From the NCBI RefSeq assembly GCF_048544455.1, contig NC_133529.1, forward strand, positions 50,033,901-50,097,900: 64,000 nucleotides of DNA, read 5' to 3'. The notes below the pieces were generated by a model, which saw nothing but the letters and a program-made list of their open reading frames with translations, had not been told where the DNA came from and made no database searches. This document shows, piece by piece, positions 1-11,934 of this stretch. Position 1 is the stretch's first letter. Each line of letters opens with the position of its first letter. The position numbers were made by a program, and so were the translations under genes. Source of the stretch: Silene latifolia (taxonomy: Eukaryota > Streptophyta > Magnoliopsida > Caryophyllales > Caryophyllaceae).

Positions 1-984
1 AGCACTAACAGCTTTGACAAACCTAGGAGTCTTTGGAACATTCTCAGCCTTCCAATGTCGAGCAAGACACTCCACCCCACAACAAAATGGCCATGTCCTC
101 TCTGAAAGAGGGATAACCACCAAAGTAGCAACATTTTCAGAAGGATACTCGATGTCAGATGACCAATCACCCACTACAAAAAAAGGTATATATTATTTAA
201 AGTAATTTCAATTTTTAAAACTAACAAAAACATTTGCATAGAAGAAAAGAAAGGATAGTACACCAACCACTGATGTAGGCATCATAATTAGGGTACGGCA
301 GGTCAGGCCCAACAGAATTGGTCCTGATGAACATATAGCCAATGGCCCAATACTTATCATGGCCACTGTCCAAACTGCTGAGTAAGGGAGTAGTTGAAGG
401 CCTACCGTTGAAACTAACCCTGCCCGGATTGATTGTCTCTAGGGCATAGCAAGCCTTCAAATCATCCAAAGAAAAAGAAGTATTATGCTTGTTACACAGA
501 AATTCGATAGAGCAAACTACCTTCCAAACCATGAGCATAAGCTGATAAGGAGGAACACCAATCTCTTTGATCAAATCAACCATCAGGGGAGAAAAAGGGA
601 GCTTGCAACCAGCCCTGAAAGCCCAGCCGTGGATACAAAACCAGCCAGAGCAGGACCAGTCAGCCCCGATAGGAGAATTTTTAGGGATTCATACTTCAGA
701 GTCATCAGGGATGATGCCCTTCTCCTTCAAAACCGTCTCAAACTCTGTCGTGAGACGTTTAGAAAAGAACTGCTGATCGTCGAGGGCATTCGTAGGTGTA
801 AATTCAGATGTCTTGTAAAAAATTGACACAATCTCAAGAGGCGCTACATGAGAATTTTCAGAAAAGCAGTTGGCTGATTTTTAGAAGAAGAGAGTTGGTT
901 TTCATAAATTGATTCAACAAGGGTTGGAATAAAAGGAGAACCAGGAGCCGTGGCACCTCTAGTAGATTTTCTTTTTGCAATCAT
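1..984 (-). pseudogene. Gypsy-type transposon ORF fragment (Transposase_28-like), broken
   Basis: The minus strand reads from an ATG at 984 (MIAKRKSTRG) into a degenerate frame. Its best-preserved block is at 221-583, with the run PPYQLMLMVWKVVCSIEFLC followed by SFSLDDLKACYAL. The preceding pieces (WAFRAGCKLPF in another frame) and this block resemble the N-terminal domain of the plant 'putative gypsy type transposon' family, which has a small hydrophobic helical core and no catalytic motif. At least two frame changes and several stops separate the pieces, so it is dead. Its promoter side is cut off at 1001-1005 by the insertion of TE-A. The left end lies outside the window. The family match is from recognition of the pattern only; I am fairly sure it is mobile-element derived, less sure of the family. 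Confidence 0.45.
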
Positions 985-1005
985 GGTAAAAGATCGCAGG
1001 GAATT

Positions 1006-2561
1006 TGTAACTCCCTCTTCTTACCCGGCCAAGGTAATTGGGAGATGTTACCTTCTCGGTTTCCCGAGGTAGTGAAATCGGAGTCGCAATTGTGAAACAA
1101 TGAACATAAATAAGTGGTTAGTCGATTATATAGACATAAATGAAATAAATGAAATGAATAGTACAACGGATGACTACTAAACAAATCTAATCGACTATGC
1201 TTGACATGAATGTCATCACGGATCATCCCGTCTCCCGCATGCTACCAAAGCCAACCTGTAAACAACTGCTCCCCATATGATCGGAAATATCACATGGATC
1301 GACACAGGCCACCCAGAAAATAGGTGACAATTACACAGACAGACAAACGTCAGTTTCAATACACAACATATATCACGATTCGATAAGTATAGACACGACA
1401 CAAGCATGTGAATGAGACTCGACTATGTAATCACCATACCGGTATCGAGACACGCCCAGACGTACCCACAACCACCTGTGCCAGGGACACGCCCACGACA
1501 CCACATCTCACACAAAGCTACCGGAACACGCCAAGACGTACCGGGTCCGGAAGCCAACCGGATCCCCTGCCATACGTCGTGCCTCAACCACACGAGTCCC
1601 TCTGTGACTCAAGTCATTAATGTGCACATCCCCCTTGGAGTGGGAAACTCCAAGGGGTGACCCAAGCGCACGACGATTTCCCAACCGTCTTACGTCTCCT
1701 CAATAATCAAGTACCACCACCGAAGACCTCTTTCACAACACAAACACAACCATACATGAAAAATGAAGAACAACACTTAGCATATGACCAAAATTCATGA
1801 ATTCAATCCCACATTCATACTAACTGACTCATAAATGCATTTGTTAGGAAAGACTCCCAAGTATGCATACACAATATTGAAACCGAGTAGGATAACCTAC
1901 CTTTAAGTATAATCATCAAGCTAATCGAAATCACCAAGTATCCATCTCATAAAACCGTCTCATCCTACATAAATCATGTAATAACTATCACAATTTACTC
2001 TACACTAAATTACAACATAAAATCCCTCATTATTAGTCACTAACTATTCATTTTACATAACTAATTACTAATTAATCTTTCTTAGTAAACCCTAACTCGA
2101 ATTTACCCATAAGACAAAGAGGAAAAGGTGGGATTTCTACTTACAAAGGTAGAACGGGGCATAGGAGACATGTTCCACCATTAATCCAAGCTTGAAGGCC
2201 AAGGAAAAGGCATTTGGGAGTATTTTAGAGAGAAGGGAGGGGGTTTTAGTGTAAGAAGGAAGAAGGAGAAGAATGAATGGGATATGGTTGAAGTAGAATG
2301 GAAATCCCGAAATATCATTTCTCGGTACAGCTCAGCTCACTCGACCGAGTGGCTCTCACTCGGTTGAGTGTACCCTCATTCGACCGAGTGCCGACTCACT
2401 TGTTCCACTTGGGGTTCAACTCGGTCCACTGGAAGTCTACTAGGTCTAGGTTCGATCTTACTTGGTCTCGTAGGAGGATTATCCTTAGCTTTTGAGTGCA
2501 TGTGGGTTCCCTCACGCGTCCCTAGGTCTACGTACGGGTCTCTAAAATGCCGGGTATTACA
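1006..2561 (-). repeat. TE-A 3' LTR (1556 bp)
   Basis: On the plus strand it starts TGTAACTCCCTC and ends CGGGTATTACA, so on the coding strand it starts TGTAATACCCGG, the usual Tekay-type start. It is followed on the internal side by a purine tract (minus strand) at 2562-2577. It carries the GNRA-capped hairpin at 1055-1068 (stem CTCGG/CCGAG, loop GAAA on the minus strand) and a second hairpin with an 11-bp perfect stem at 1631-1657, next to the block TTAATGTGCACATCCCC that TE-E shares. A palindrome cluster lies at 2339-2390, about 170-220 bp inside the coding-strand start. No ORF in it is credible. Confidence 0.75.
2339..2390. promoter_or_regulatory. TE-A U3 palindrome cluster (ACTCGACCGAGT type, 3 sites)
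   Basis: Three sites at 2339, 2358 and 2378 (ACTCGACCGAGT, ACTCGGTTGAGT, ATTCGACCGAGT) are 19-20 bp apart. Degenerate half-sites continue to about 2450. They have the same core as the clusters in TE-B, TE-D and TE-E. The position in U3 suggests a promoter element; binding by any protein is inferred. Confidence 0.6.
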
Positions 2562-2825
2562 ATCTTCCCCCCTTAAAATGAACTTCGTCCCCAAAGTTCG
2601 CCACTCAATCTATTTCCCAAATATTCCTCGGTCTACTCTCGAGCCTCTTTCTCCATTCTCGTTTGTTCTCTTGCCATCATCACTCTTATTGTAACACACT
2701 TATATCCTATCTATCCTAGGTCTTGTTCAATATCCATACTTTGCCACGTATTATGCTTATTCTTTCTTAGTTTTTCCGAGTTCTTACATTCACTCCCCCT
2801 AAAAGGGAACTTCGTCCCGAAGTTC
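2562..2825 (-). promoter_or_regulatory. TE-A duplicated polypurine tract plus hairpin modules
   Basis: Immediately inside the LTR, on the minus strand, there is a purine-rich tract (2562-2579) with the hairpin sequence at 2580-2599 (GAACTTC arms, one mismatch). A second copy has a tract at about 2792-2806 and a perfect hairpin at 2807-2825 with arms GAACTTCG/CGAAGTTC and loop GGA. The first tract would prime plus-strand DNA synthesis. Whether the second also primes is not known. Confidence 0.6.
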
Positions 2826-3234
2826 GCTATAAGTCTCATCTGACATTCTCCCGGTAGCCTCCCATTATTACCACAAGTTGTGTATGATTACCATATGTAA
2901 ATATACATGTTTATGAGTACTTTTTATGAGTAGGCTCAACCATTCTTAATACTCACATGTCGTCCACATATAGTATCAAAACGCCACAACACATACTAGT
3001 GTTACAATTTCGTCATGTGATGCGTACCTACTACTTTTATATATTATCATTTGTAGTTTGACTATTTCCTTATACGGCCCAAACCATTGACAAGGTCAAG
3101 AGTAAACAACTCATAAAGGTCTATCGTGTGGGCTTTCTATGGTCAATCGAATCTTAGTAGGTCGGCATAGTCCAAATCAAGGTCAAATGCGTCGTAGGTG
3201 GTCAAAAATTCTAAAAATACTCAAATTCCAACGT

Positions 3235-3401
3235 ACTCGGTCGAGTTCATCAGTTACTCGGCCGAGTGAAAGTCACTCGGTCGAGTGGGGGTTTTTATAG
3301 GAGGTTTTCAGGTCTGTCTTTCGGCCTACTCGATCGAGTGGGGATGTCACTCGGTCGAGTGGATCGCCACTCGGTCGAGTGAGAAGGGCACTCGACAGAG
3401 T
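3235..3401. promoter_or_regulatory. TE-A internal palindrome array, 7 sites
   Basis: ACTCG-type palindromes start at 3235, 3256, 3275, 3328, 3349, 3369 and 3390, so steps are 21, 19, 53, 21, 20 and 21 bp. Variants include ACTCGGTCGAGT, ACTCGGCCGAGT and ACTCGATCGAGT; the last copy has a changed right arm (ACTCGACAGAGT). It lies 3' of ORF-B, between the gene and the PPT modules, as does the 38544-38596 cluster of TE-D. Confidence 0.7.
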
Positions 3402-3621
3402 GTTACTAGGTAGTCCACATTTTCGGCCACAAATGGCGTCCAAGTTCCTCTATGGTAGAGCATACATGCAATGGGGTCCAAATGGTGATCACTACACCAT
3501 CCTACTATGCAAGGTCTACTAATCTTGGCTTTACGGCCGACTTACAACATAAAAATTAAATTGTTCAAAGTTTCAAATGATAATTAAAAGTCTCAAAGGA
3601 TCCCAAATTATAAGGTCACCA

Positions 3622-6600
3622 CTACTTGGAGGACTTCCTCTTCTTGCCAATGCTAGACACCCATTTTTCCCATCCGGAGCGACTCTTCATCGTCTTGCTT
3701 CCTCCTTTCGCTTGCTGCTCCTCCTTGTCCTCTTCCTCTTCTTCATTCACCTCCTCATCCGCCGGTGCCCTACGAGCCGCCTCCTCCCATAGTTCATCAA
3801 GGTCCACGGCCTCCGCCGCCGTAGATGTTCCCGCCTCACTTCCACTTCCTTGGTAGACATTGCTAGGATAGATCTCGTCATCACCCATGTATGGGTCATG
3901 CAAGTGTCCCACGGCAAAAGGAAAGTTGATCTCCCAATCCGATGGTTGGATACCATAGGCCTTGAAGACTCCGGAAGTGTCTCCTGGTCCGGACCAAAAG
4001 CTAGGACGGTGGGCGGGTCGTACTCCTTGATTATAGGCCGCCTCGTACATGTTTCTCAACACGAGGTCGGTGTTCACCCGGTGTATGAGGTACGACATGG
4101 GATAATTGGAGTCAAAGGTCGGTGGGGCTTGGCCAAAGTTCCCGGTATAACGTGGGGGCATCATAGTTGTAGGTATGGAGTGGGGAAAAGATGTGGGAGC
4201 TTCCTCGACAGGAGCACGAGGGGAGGGAGGTACACTACTACAAATAAGCACTTGGGCCACGGCTAAATTCGTGGCGCAAGTGCTAAATTTCCGTGGCTAA
4301 ATCATTTTGCCACGGGAATACCTTCTGTGACGCAAGTAGCCGTGGCAAAGGGATAGCCACGGGAAAAAAATGTGGCTATTATTGAATTTTTGGCCACAGA
4401 TTCTCTCGTGGCTAATAACTCCCGTGGCCAAAAAATAATTTCCGTGGCAAACAATGTATATGAAAATTAAATAAATAAAACGTAAAATAATTTTTTTTTT
4501 TCACAATTGATATTTTATCATATATGGAACCGTGATAATCTAGGTACTTAATTCGTTAGTTAACTCGATTCATTTGAACATTATTCGGCTTCGCCAGTCA
4601 TGCATTTGCGCGCATCGGAGAGTCTTCCTAGGAGGTCACCCATCCCAACACTACTCTCACCTGAGCACTCTTAACTGTAGAGTTCTTTTGATGTACTACC
4701 GAAATTGAAAGTTAACTTTGTTGATATAATTAGAACTTTGAATCCTCTTAATTTTATTTTTTTCTTTCAAAATTTACCTTTAGTACTATTTAATTACAAA
4801 ACTGTTACATGATTCACGAACTTTTGCGGGAAAAACATTATTTTGGTCAAAACAATCAAATTTTCGTTGTTAGGCTCCCGACTATTGATTTTGACGTCAT
4901 TTTTTTGGCGAAGTCAGCAAAAACCGTTTTCTCAAAAAGTAAACTTAAACGTGTTTTCCTTACATTTTTTTATTTCTTTAATTTATCGACATTCTTATTT
5001 TCATTTCTCCTATTCTCATTTTTTCGTAGATTTTTCTAAGCAAATTTTATTTTATGACCGTCGTACCTACGATATGAAAAATGTGACCATTTTTTTGGTA
5101 AAATAAAGTCCTATTTTATAATTAAAGGTGTTTTTTTCCCCAAAGTGATCAGTATTAACCAAAAAGTGGTCACGTTTTACCCAAAAAACACGAAAAATAA
5201 TGTCGTACAACAGAATCCCTTATTTTCCTAAACCGATTTCTCTTTGTTATGATTTATCGTTTCTTTTCTCAAATTTTTCACATTATTTGCACATGTGACT
5301 TTGAATTATTTTCTATATTTTTCCCTCTAATGCGCACATTTTCAGTGAAAAAAGTTCTCCATATTGAATTTTTTTATTGATAATTTTTACAATATGTTTT
5401 TTTTTCTTAATTGATTTGTTAGAGATCATTTTTTTATTTTCATTTCTTATCGCACTTATTTTATTTAATCAATTTTGTAATTTAATTGTCCTTTCTTTTC
5501 CACTCCAAAAATATTTTCCCAGATTTTTTTTCTCACCAAGTTAAATTTTATTACAACTTCAAATTTTTCTATAAATATCTTACAAATAAAGTTGTAATTC
5601 AAACTTTGAATGGAAGATACAGTTTGAGATTATATTAATTTTAGATTTCTCTAAGATATATGATAAATAACTTATTTATTTAATTTGATATGCTATGTCT
5701 TTAAATGTGATACGATCATTTAAGATTATTATTCAAGATTATAATGTTTTAATTAAAAAGGTAAAAGAAATTAAAATAAATTCACGACTTTAATAAACAG
5801 AATTGCGATTTGTTTTGAAAAACTTGCAAAACATAATTGTGATTAAAAAATCCAAAATTTAGATGATAAACTTTTATTTGCATGCATATAAGATTATAAA
5901 ATTTTAAACTTTCTTATTAAGATAAATAAAACAATAAAAAAACATTAATTATATTAGTAATAGTGTTTGCAAAATTTTATATTTAAATATATATTCATTT
6001 ATTTATATTTGATTAAATTTCATTCAGATTTTTTATTTTTTTAAGCAACTAATTTTTAGGTTTGCCTTAACATGAAAATATCATAATTGAAATCGGAAAA
6101 GATACTCTCCACAGGTGTTTGTTAGTTCGTGGCTAAAAAAATATTTACCACGGAACAATTTGTGGCTAAATAAAATTTCGCCACAGGTGTGCCATAGTTT
6201 GTGGCTAAAATTATTATTTGTCACGGTGTAGCCTAATTCGTGGCGCAAGTGACTTTTTGCGATGGAAAAAGTTATCCCGTTGCATAAATTCTTTTACAAA
6301 ACAATGAATAAATTTTTCCCGTGACTAAGCAGAAATTAGCCACGAAATATAAATTCCCATGGCACAATTCGTGGCGCAAGTGACAATTTGTTGTAGTGGT
6401 AACGAGGGTACTTCCCGCTGCTCGGTAGCGTCATCTAGGTCGAAGGTAAGGCTACTAGGGATGGTATACGTTTGGGCCTCGGGGCGGGGTGATCCCGCTC
6501 TCTCTAAAGGGGAAGTCGGGGGTAGGTCCTCATCCGCGGGGAGCTTCATATACCACTCGTCATCAACCCTCCAACAGTAAGTGTTATCCTCTTCCCCATA

Positions 6601-7447
6601 TATCACCCAATAGTGAGCTCTCAACCAACCAAGATCAAAGTAAAACACTTCCTTGGACATGGGTACATCCATTGCCCCCGGTTCGTAAGCTAACAAGTTC
6701 TTGGACAAATGAGTCACCAAGGCCCCACAATCTAAGGAGCATTGGTCCACCTCGGCGATCCTCGCAAGGGCAAGACACACCAAAGACATGGCATTGAAGT
6801 GGAGACGACCCTCATGGCGGGGGTTAAGATAGGAACTCAAGATTAATACTTCCGTGGAGTTAAGTTTGCTTGGGTCTTTCCTCCCATAGAGGAGGTTGGT
6901 CAAGGAGCGTAAGAAAATCTTTAGGACGGGGTGCTCAATGTCACTTATTACTCACGTTAACCTTTTCCTTGCTTGTAAAAAAAATGATAGTAGTTGGAAG
7001 CTTTCATGTCCTTCTCGACCTTGTCATGGTGACCCACCACTCGTTTACCCACCCCTAGATGGTCGGCAAAATCATCGCTACCTAGGTCGAACGGGGTATT
7101 CTTGAGCCTAAAGCTCACCTTATGGCTCTCCTTATCATAAGTGAAGGAGCTCAAGAACTTGAGGGAAAGGTCGTGGTAGCTTATCTCCTCCAAGTTATAC
7201 AAACCCTCCAACCCAAGGACCGTGAAAATATTATGCACCTCCTCTCTATCCCTAGAGCCTCCAAGGTGCTTACCGACATGCACTTGCTCGGGGCCATCCT
7301 CCTAGTGGCTAGGACCTCAAACTTGTCTCGGTGCTCCACACTCCCAAAAGCTATGGATGAGTAGTCGGGAAGGGTTATAGCAGGCGGTGCCTCCTGTTAG
7401 GGTTGGCGAGCATTCCTTTCACGACCGGTTCTAGCGTTCCTTGCCAT
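3622..7447 (-). pseudogene. TE-A ORF-B, split by CACTA-1 and frameshifted
   Basis: The start is ATG at 7447 (MARNARTGRERNARQP), just after a good splice acceptor (TTCTCTTGTAG, then C, then ATG). An in-frame stop follows within 20 codons. The conserved core is at 6957-7283 (LKFLSSF, then KVSFRLKNTPFDLGSDDFADHLG) and continues in another frame at 6325-6903. After CACTA-1, which adds 2169 bp including its duplication and so keeps phase, the C-terminal part is at 3622-4229. There LVLRNMYEAAYNQGV and FWSGPGD match the TE-D copy (MVLRNMHEMAYNKGI, WWRGPGN). The tail has an acidic Glu-rich run and ends GKKRKSSK, a basic nuclear-localisation-like motif. Without the insertion the gene would be about 550 codons. 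The family resembles the protein labelled ATHILA ORF-1 in plants; its biochemical role is unknown. Confidence 0.65.
4233..6398. mobile_element. CACTA-1: non-autonomous CACTA (En/Spm) DNA transposon, TSD GTA
   Basis: The left end is CACTACTACAAATAAGCAC at 4233, and the right end reads CACTACAACAAATTGTCAC on the minus strand, ending at 6398. GTA flanks both sides (4230-4232 and 6399-6401), the 3-bp duplication expected of this superfamily. The first and last roughly 250 bp are packed with variants of CCGTGGCTAAA and TTTGCCACGG in both orientations, the subterminal transposase-binding type of repeat. The 4490-6100 interior is very AT-rich, has no credible ORF, and shows nothing else I recognise. 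It depends on a transposase from elsewhere and interrupts TE-A ORF-B. Confidence 0.9.
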
Positions 7448-8694
7448 GCTACAAGAGAATCACACACAAGATACAGAATCGGAAAGACAAGAATTGGAAG
7501 CAAATGTTGGATGTGAATTAGAATTTTCTCAACTTTTCAAATTGATGAATATCGCATGGGAAAAAGTTCTAAGATAGTTTCGTTGCAAATTTTAACCAAC
7601 TTTTCAAAATTTTCACATGGTACAAGTTCTTTTCCGGAAATGAAAGACTCGTGTGTTATTATACGGCCCTTAAACATGAATTTAACCACATGTATTACCT
7701 ATAGCCATCCTTCAACTTGTCAATTCGACCATGACACACAACATTTTAAAATTTTATTTAAACAATTACATGTTACTATTATTGTCGACCAAATTTTTTT
7801 AAAGTTGGTGGAAATAAAATTTAGCTTGTCCAAATTTGAAAGGAATTCGGGTGAGTAAAATGTCATAAGAAAATTTTAAGTTGAATGAGTGAGTATAAAT
7901 TAAAATTTCTTATAGTTAGTGTCGGGTTTTCAAGAGTTTGAGATAATATTTCTTTTAATCCCTCTTATAAAGTGATAATAACCACAAAATTCTTAATATT
8001 ACCACATAAGAAGTTCATCATTAAGGCACAAAAATGTATCATTCGTGGAAATTTTAGGAGTTGTGAGAGTTTTCACCCAAGTTTTAAGACAAAAATTGAT
8101 TTTATTTTGGTTTACATAATATATTATCAACCAAGATAGTAGTCCTATAAGGTGATTAAACTAGGCTTTGCTCATGAAAAATCAAAATTTGGGCATGACT
8201 TGTCTAGAATCAGAAAATTTAAGACGAAATTTTACACAAGATCCATTCATGACAACTAAAGTTGAGCTTTTGTTGTCCAACTATACACAACAACAATCAC
8301 CAAAACCCAATCATTGTCTCAAGAACACCAATTTTCGAGTTCAATAATGGTGATCGAAATTTATTTATAAAAAATTGATTTTTATCAACAACAATGGTGT
8401 TAAAAACTTACTAGTTCTTGATAGAAGTTACACTTATGAGGTTGAAGTTACACAGGTTTTTGGTATAACTCCAATTTAGAGCCACTGTAACTTAAAGCTC
8501 CTCAAGTGTAACTTCAACTCAAAACTTGTATAAAATGTATAACTTCAGTTAAATAACTTGGAGTACAAAATGTAATTTCAAAGTTGAATAACTTCAAGAA
8601 AGATAAGTGTAACTTCAATTTGATAAATGTGTTACATCAAACAGGTTCAATGAAACTTTAACATTCATGTTATAGTAATCGATAAGGATTTAGT
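7448..8694 (-). other. Non-coding stretch, probably TE-A leader
   Basis: This lies 5' of TE-A ORF-B on the minus strand and ends where the TE-B LTR begins. No ORF is convincing. Around 8400-8640 the word GTGTAACTTCAA and its reverse complement recur several times at irregular spacing. The splice acceptor at 7448 suggests that part of this is an intron, as in the TE-D leader. No ACTCG-type palindromes were seen here. Confidence 0.4.
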
Positions 8695-9336
8695 TGTATC
8701 ATCTATATCAAAATAAACCTAAATTATTACTAACTAATAGCTAGCGGTAAGAAGGGTCGAATCCACAGGGAGGCGAGGTAATTGTTCTAGTTTGTTAATA
8801 TTTAAGTCCGTCTTAAAGTAACAGTTTTCTTGAAGGATTTGATTGGTTTGATTAAACTAATTGCGAAAGTAAATAAGACAAATTCAATAAGATTTAAAGG
8901 TCTAGGGATCAAGTTCACTAGGTAGTTATCCGGAAATGCGATTTAACTGATTGATAGAGTAGTTTATATTGTTGAAGCTCATATGATCGGTCGATTCTAA
9001 TATGTCCTCTAGGTCTAAACTTAACATGTGGTCGCTATCATTAAGTCAGCCTATTCAATTGTCGTAGCCTATATTAGTCTTAATCGGGTCGGTAATAATC
9101 CTAATTCGCAAAGCTAATTAACTAATCCTGGCCAGTAATTAATCAATTAGATATAAGAGAACAATTGAACAACAACAAAAGCAATTTAACTATCAGATCA
9201 TTAATATAATCCCATTCTAACAACCTAGATCCTCATTCACCCTAGATAAGGAATTTAGATAATCATACTAGAAGAATCAACAACAATAATATAAATGAAA
9301 GAAATAATTTCAAGCATAGAGTAAGAACAATGAGAT
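8695..9336 (-). repeat. TE-B 3' LTR, outer part
   Basis: Begins TGTATCATCTATATC and contains GCTAGCGGTAAGAAGGGTCG followed by AATCCACAGGGAGG; this is the 'leftover' sequence typical of Athila-like LTR ends (read on the minus strand as CCTCCCTGTGGATTCGACCC). It is broken at 9337 by TE-C, with GAGAT duplicated at 9332-9336 and 24895-24899, and resumes at 24900. The exact left boundary (TTAGT before TGTATC) cannot be confirmed because the other end of TE-B is outside the window. Confidence 0.6.
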
Positions 9337-10895
9337 TGTAACACCCCCATTTATTTAAGAGGCTTTAGTAAGATATTCCCAAATAAATAAAGGTGTTACC
9401 ATCTCAGTTGCCTGAGGTAGTAAGTATAAAAGACAAACAATTACCAAATTACTTTAAGACGATATAAATAAGTGCCTCAAAAGGTTTATTACAAAATTCC
9501 AACGAGATCAATAAATAATACAAAATACTCTTAAAACAAATGCAGCGGAAATAATAACTAAATAGTGTCTGAATAATTTAAGGTGATCTCTAGACTCAAG
9601 TGATGATCAAAGTCCCAAGTTCCCCTTCAAGCATGCATCCAGCACTTCACACAAGCTAGCCTGAAATCAATCTGCTCCCAAATATTTAGTTCATCACGGG
9701 TGTTCACGAATACACGGTCAACAAGGAGGTTGAGTAGGATAACTAAACAAAAATAATAATATGATAACCTGCAATAAAATATAATCAAGAAACACAAGTC
9801 AAAGACCGTCTCATACACACGGCCAAACCGTGTGCCACAACACGCCAACACCGAGCCACAACACAACCGACACAATATGTGTACTGCTCAGGTCCACGGC
9901 CAAACCTCAAACGCCACCGTGCCTGGCCGTCCAAAACCGTGCAAGACCACGGCTCTTCCACATCCTTGTGCCTAGCCGACCAGATAATCTCAATAGTTCA
10001 ATCCTCTTTCACAATACCAACCAACAATAATAATAACATGAATATAAGATGCTCACGATAATAATTATAAAAATATGCTCCACACGATAAATTTATCATG
10101 TGACGATGCAACCAACAACTTATCTCTTGCCAACAATACATTAACAATCTATCTTATAAATAATTCACCAATTACCAATTAGTCATAGTTGAGTAGTTAA
10201 CCTACCTTTAGCAATTCTCCACAAATCAACAAGTAAATTAAAAAGCTTCTTGCACAAATCCACCACCTAATTAATCAATTAAATTACACATCATTATAAA
10301 CTAATTTTATTAATGAATTTAAGATGCAAACTACACAAAATAATCACGCAAAAACCGTCACAACGCATCCCCATAACACGGATGACCCGGCGGTGGTCAA
10401 ACCCGTCAATCAACGCCTCCCCACGGCCACGGTCAGTCAACGGTCAAGGGTACGGGTCAATGTCAATCGTAAATAATTGATGTGAGGCGATAAAACAACT
10501 TACCACAATTAACTTGCACGAGGTGAAAAGTCTATCTTAAGGTTGTCTCACAAAAGCTCTTCCTCACAATTATATGTATTGAGTTTTTAATGTGAAATAA
10601 TTATGATGGTGAGTCATAGGTTATGTATTTGTATAAGTCTAGCTGAATGTGGAAGGTTCTAGGAAGTTGTCTTTATTAATAAACTAATGAAAATATCTAA
10701 GTAGTATAGATAACACTCAGACCACATACCAACTCCCTTCGATTCGGTCCAACCCGTGTCCACCACGGTACCACGGTCCAACACGGTCCGGTTCTTACTT
10801 TGTTTATTTTGTTTTCATTTTTTTTATAACAACAACTATTATTTATTCACATCTTATAAATTATAAATTATTAATTAAAAATGCGGAGTATTACA
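9337..10895 (-). repeat. TE-C 3' LTR (1559 bp)
   Basis: Bounded by TGTAACACCCCC and CGGAGTATTACA on the plus strand. It has the GNRA hairpin at 9403-9416 with a compensated stem pair (CTCAG/CTGAG) and loop GCAA on the coding strand. It is rich in CACGG/CCGTG words (about 9817-9960, 10370-10450, 10745-10795) but these are not regularly phased. It matches 23320-24894 throughout. Confidence 0.85.
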
Positions 10896-11069
10896 GTCTT
10901 CACTTCTTAAAAGAACTTCGTCCCGAAGTTCACCACGCCTCACTACCCAAACTAAACATTCAAATGATAAACAACACTTACATTACTTTAGTTAAATTAC
11001 TATTATTTAAGACTAAAATGAACGTGGTGTTATATTCTACCCCCGTAAAAGAAGAGGTTACGTCCTCGT
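10896..11069 (-). promoter_or_regulatory. TE-C polypurine tract and two hairpin modules (second one interrupted)
   Basis: The first module has a minus-strand purine tract next to the LTR and a hairpin at 10913-10931 (arms GAACTTCG/CGAAGTTC, loop GGA). The second begins at about 11040 with a CCCCC tract and GGTTACGTCCTCGT, and its other arm (AACC) now lies at 18013 on, because the solo LTR inserted exactly within the hairpin. The intact equivalent is seen in TE-E at 28454-28495. Confidence 0.6.
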
Positions 11070-11934
11070 TGTGACACCACGTGATAATGCGAAAAATATG
11101 AAATTTTTTAAAACTTTTTATTACTAGTTAAAGTTTAACATGCGGGAGTCACTAATAAAATGAAACAAGTGTAATGATAAGCAAACTTAGGTTATTACAA
11201 ACCAAGTCTAGAAATAAGGGGGAAAAGATATCCCACGAATAACAAGTCTAAAAGGTGAGTCTAAGCATAACGATAAACAAAAATTCAACGGTCAAGATAC
11301 TCGCTAGCTCACACTTGCCTTCACCCCAAATAAGTACCAATTTGCAACCTGTTCATTCATTTAAAATGAATGCCACAGTCAGTGGAGAGTAACTCAGGGT
11401 TCTCCCAGCCATATTATATCAAAATGAACATAACAAAGAACATAAATAAGGCAAGGCATAATAAATACAAGATACAATTCACTTGAACAAATAAGCATGG
11501 GATTATTTATGTTAGAATAACAAGAGAAAGCGAGATAAAATAGCAAATGTGCATATCATAAGCACGAATTCCAATGAAATGTGACATGCAAGTATCCAAA
11601 TTATAAAAGACTAGTACTTAATTCATGTGAGATAGATAAATGAGTAGTCAATCATCGCAATATATATAGTTGAAAACCATAGCCATTACTTTGGAAATCT
11701 TATAACAAACATTGCACGGGACGTGACTATTAACATCACATTCGCACTTATGGCTTGCATCTCACCATAAGAACGGATGGGAGCATCAATCCCGGCGATC
11801 CTATCGCAACTAGAAGGCTTAGCTTGAATCTCACCTCTAGTGTCTGATAGGACTAAGACTCTTAGATTCAACCACATAAGATGTAAACTCTCGTGTAGAA
11901 TGACATATGCCAATGACCATAAACAAGCAAGACA

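Larger units (their letters stand above)
1006..8694 (-). mobile_element. TE-A: non-autonomous LTR retrotransposon with Tekay-type LTR, 5' part missing from window
   Basis: The element is read on the minus strand. Its 3' LTR is at 1006-2561, bounded by TGTAAC...TATTACA and preceded on the left by GAATT. Next to it are two polypurine-tract and hairpin modules (2562-2825), then about 1 kb of 3' untranslated DNA, then a single degenerate ORF-B gene (3622-7447) split by CACTA-1, then a non-coding stretch to 8694 where TE-B begins. No gag, protease, RT or integrase is seen. The 5' LTR is absent; the simplest explanation is that TE-B inserted into the leader and the rest lies beyond the window. TE-A and TE-D share their plan: Tekay-type LTR, one ORF-B, duplicated PPT modules. 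Confidence 0.7.

Noticed and set aside
4809..5106. Two overlapping plus-strand ORFs rich in Phe/Ser/Leu
   Set aside because: AT-rich interior of CACTA-1; composition-driven, no motif or conserved start.
9817..10795. TE-C LTR as another phased dyad array (ACACGG...CCGTGT words)
   Set aside because: The words are frequent, but spacing is irregular (about 10 to several hundred bp) and arms are inconsistent.
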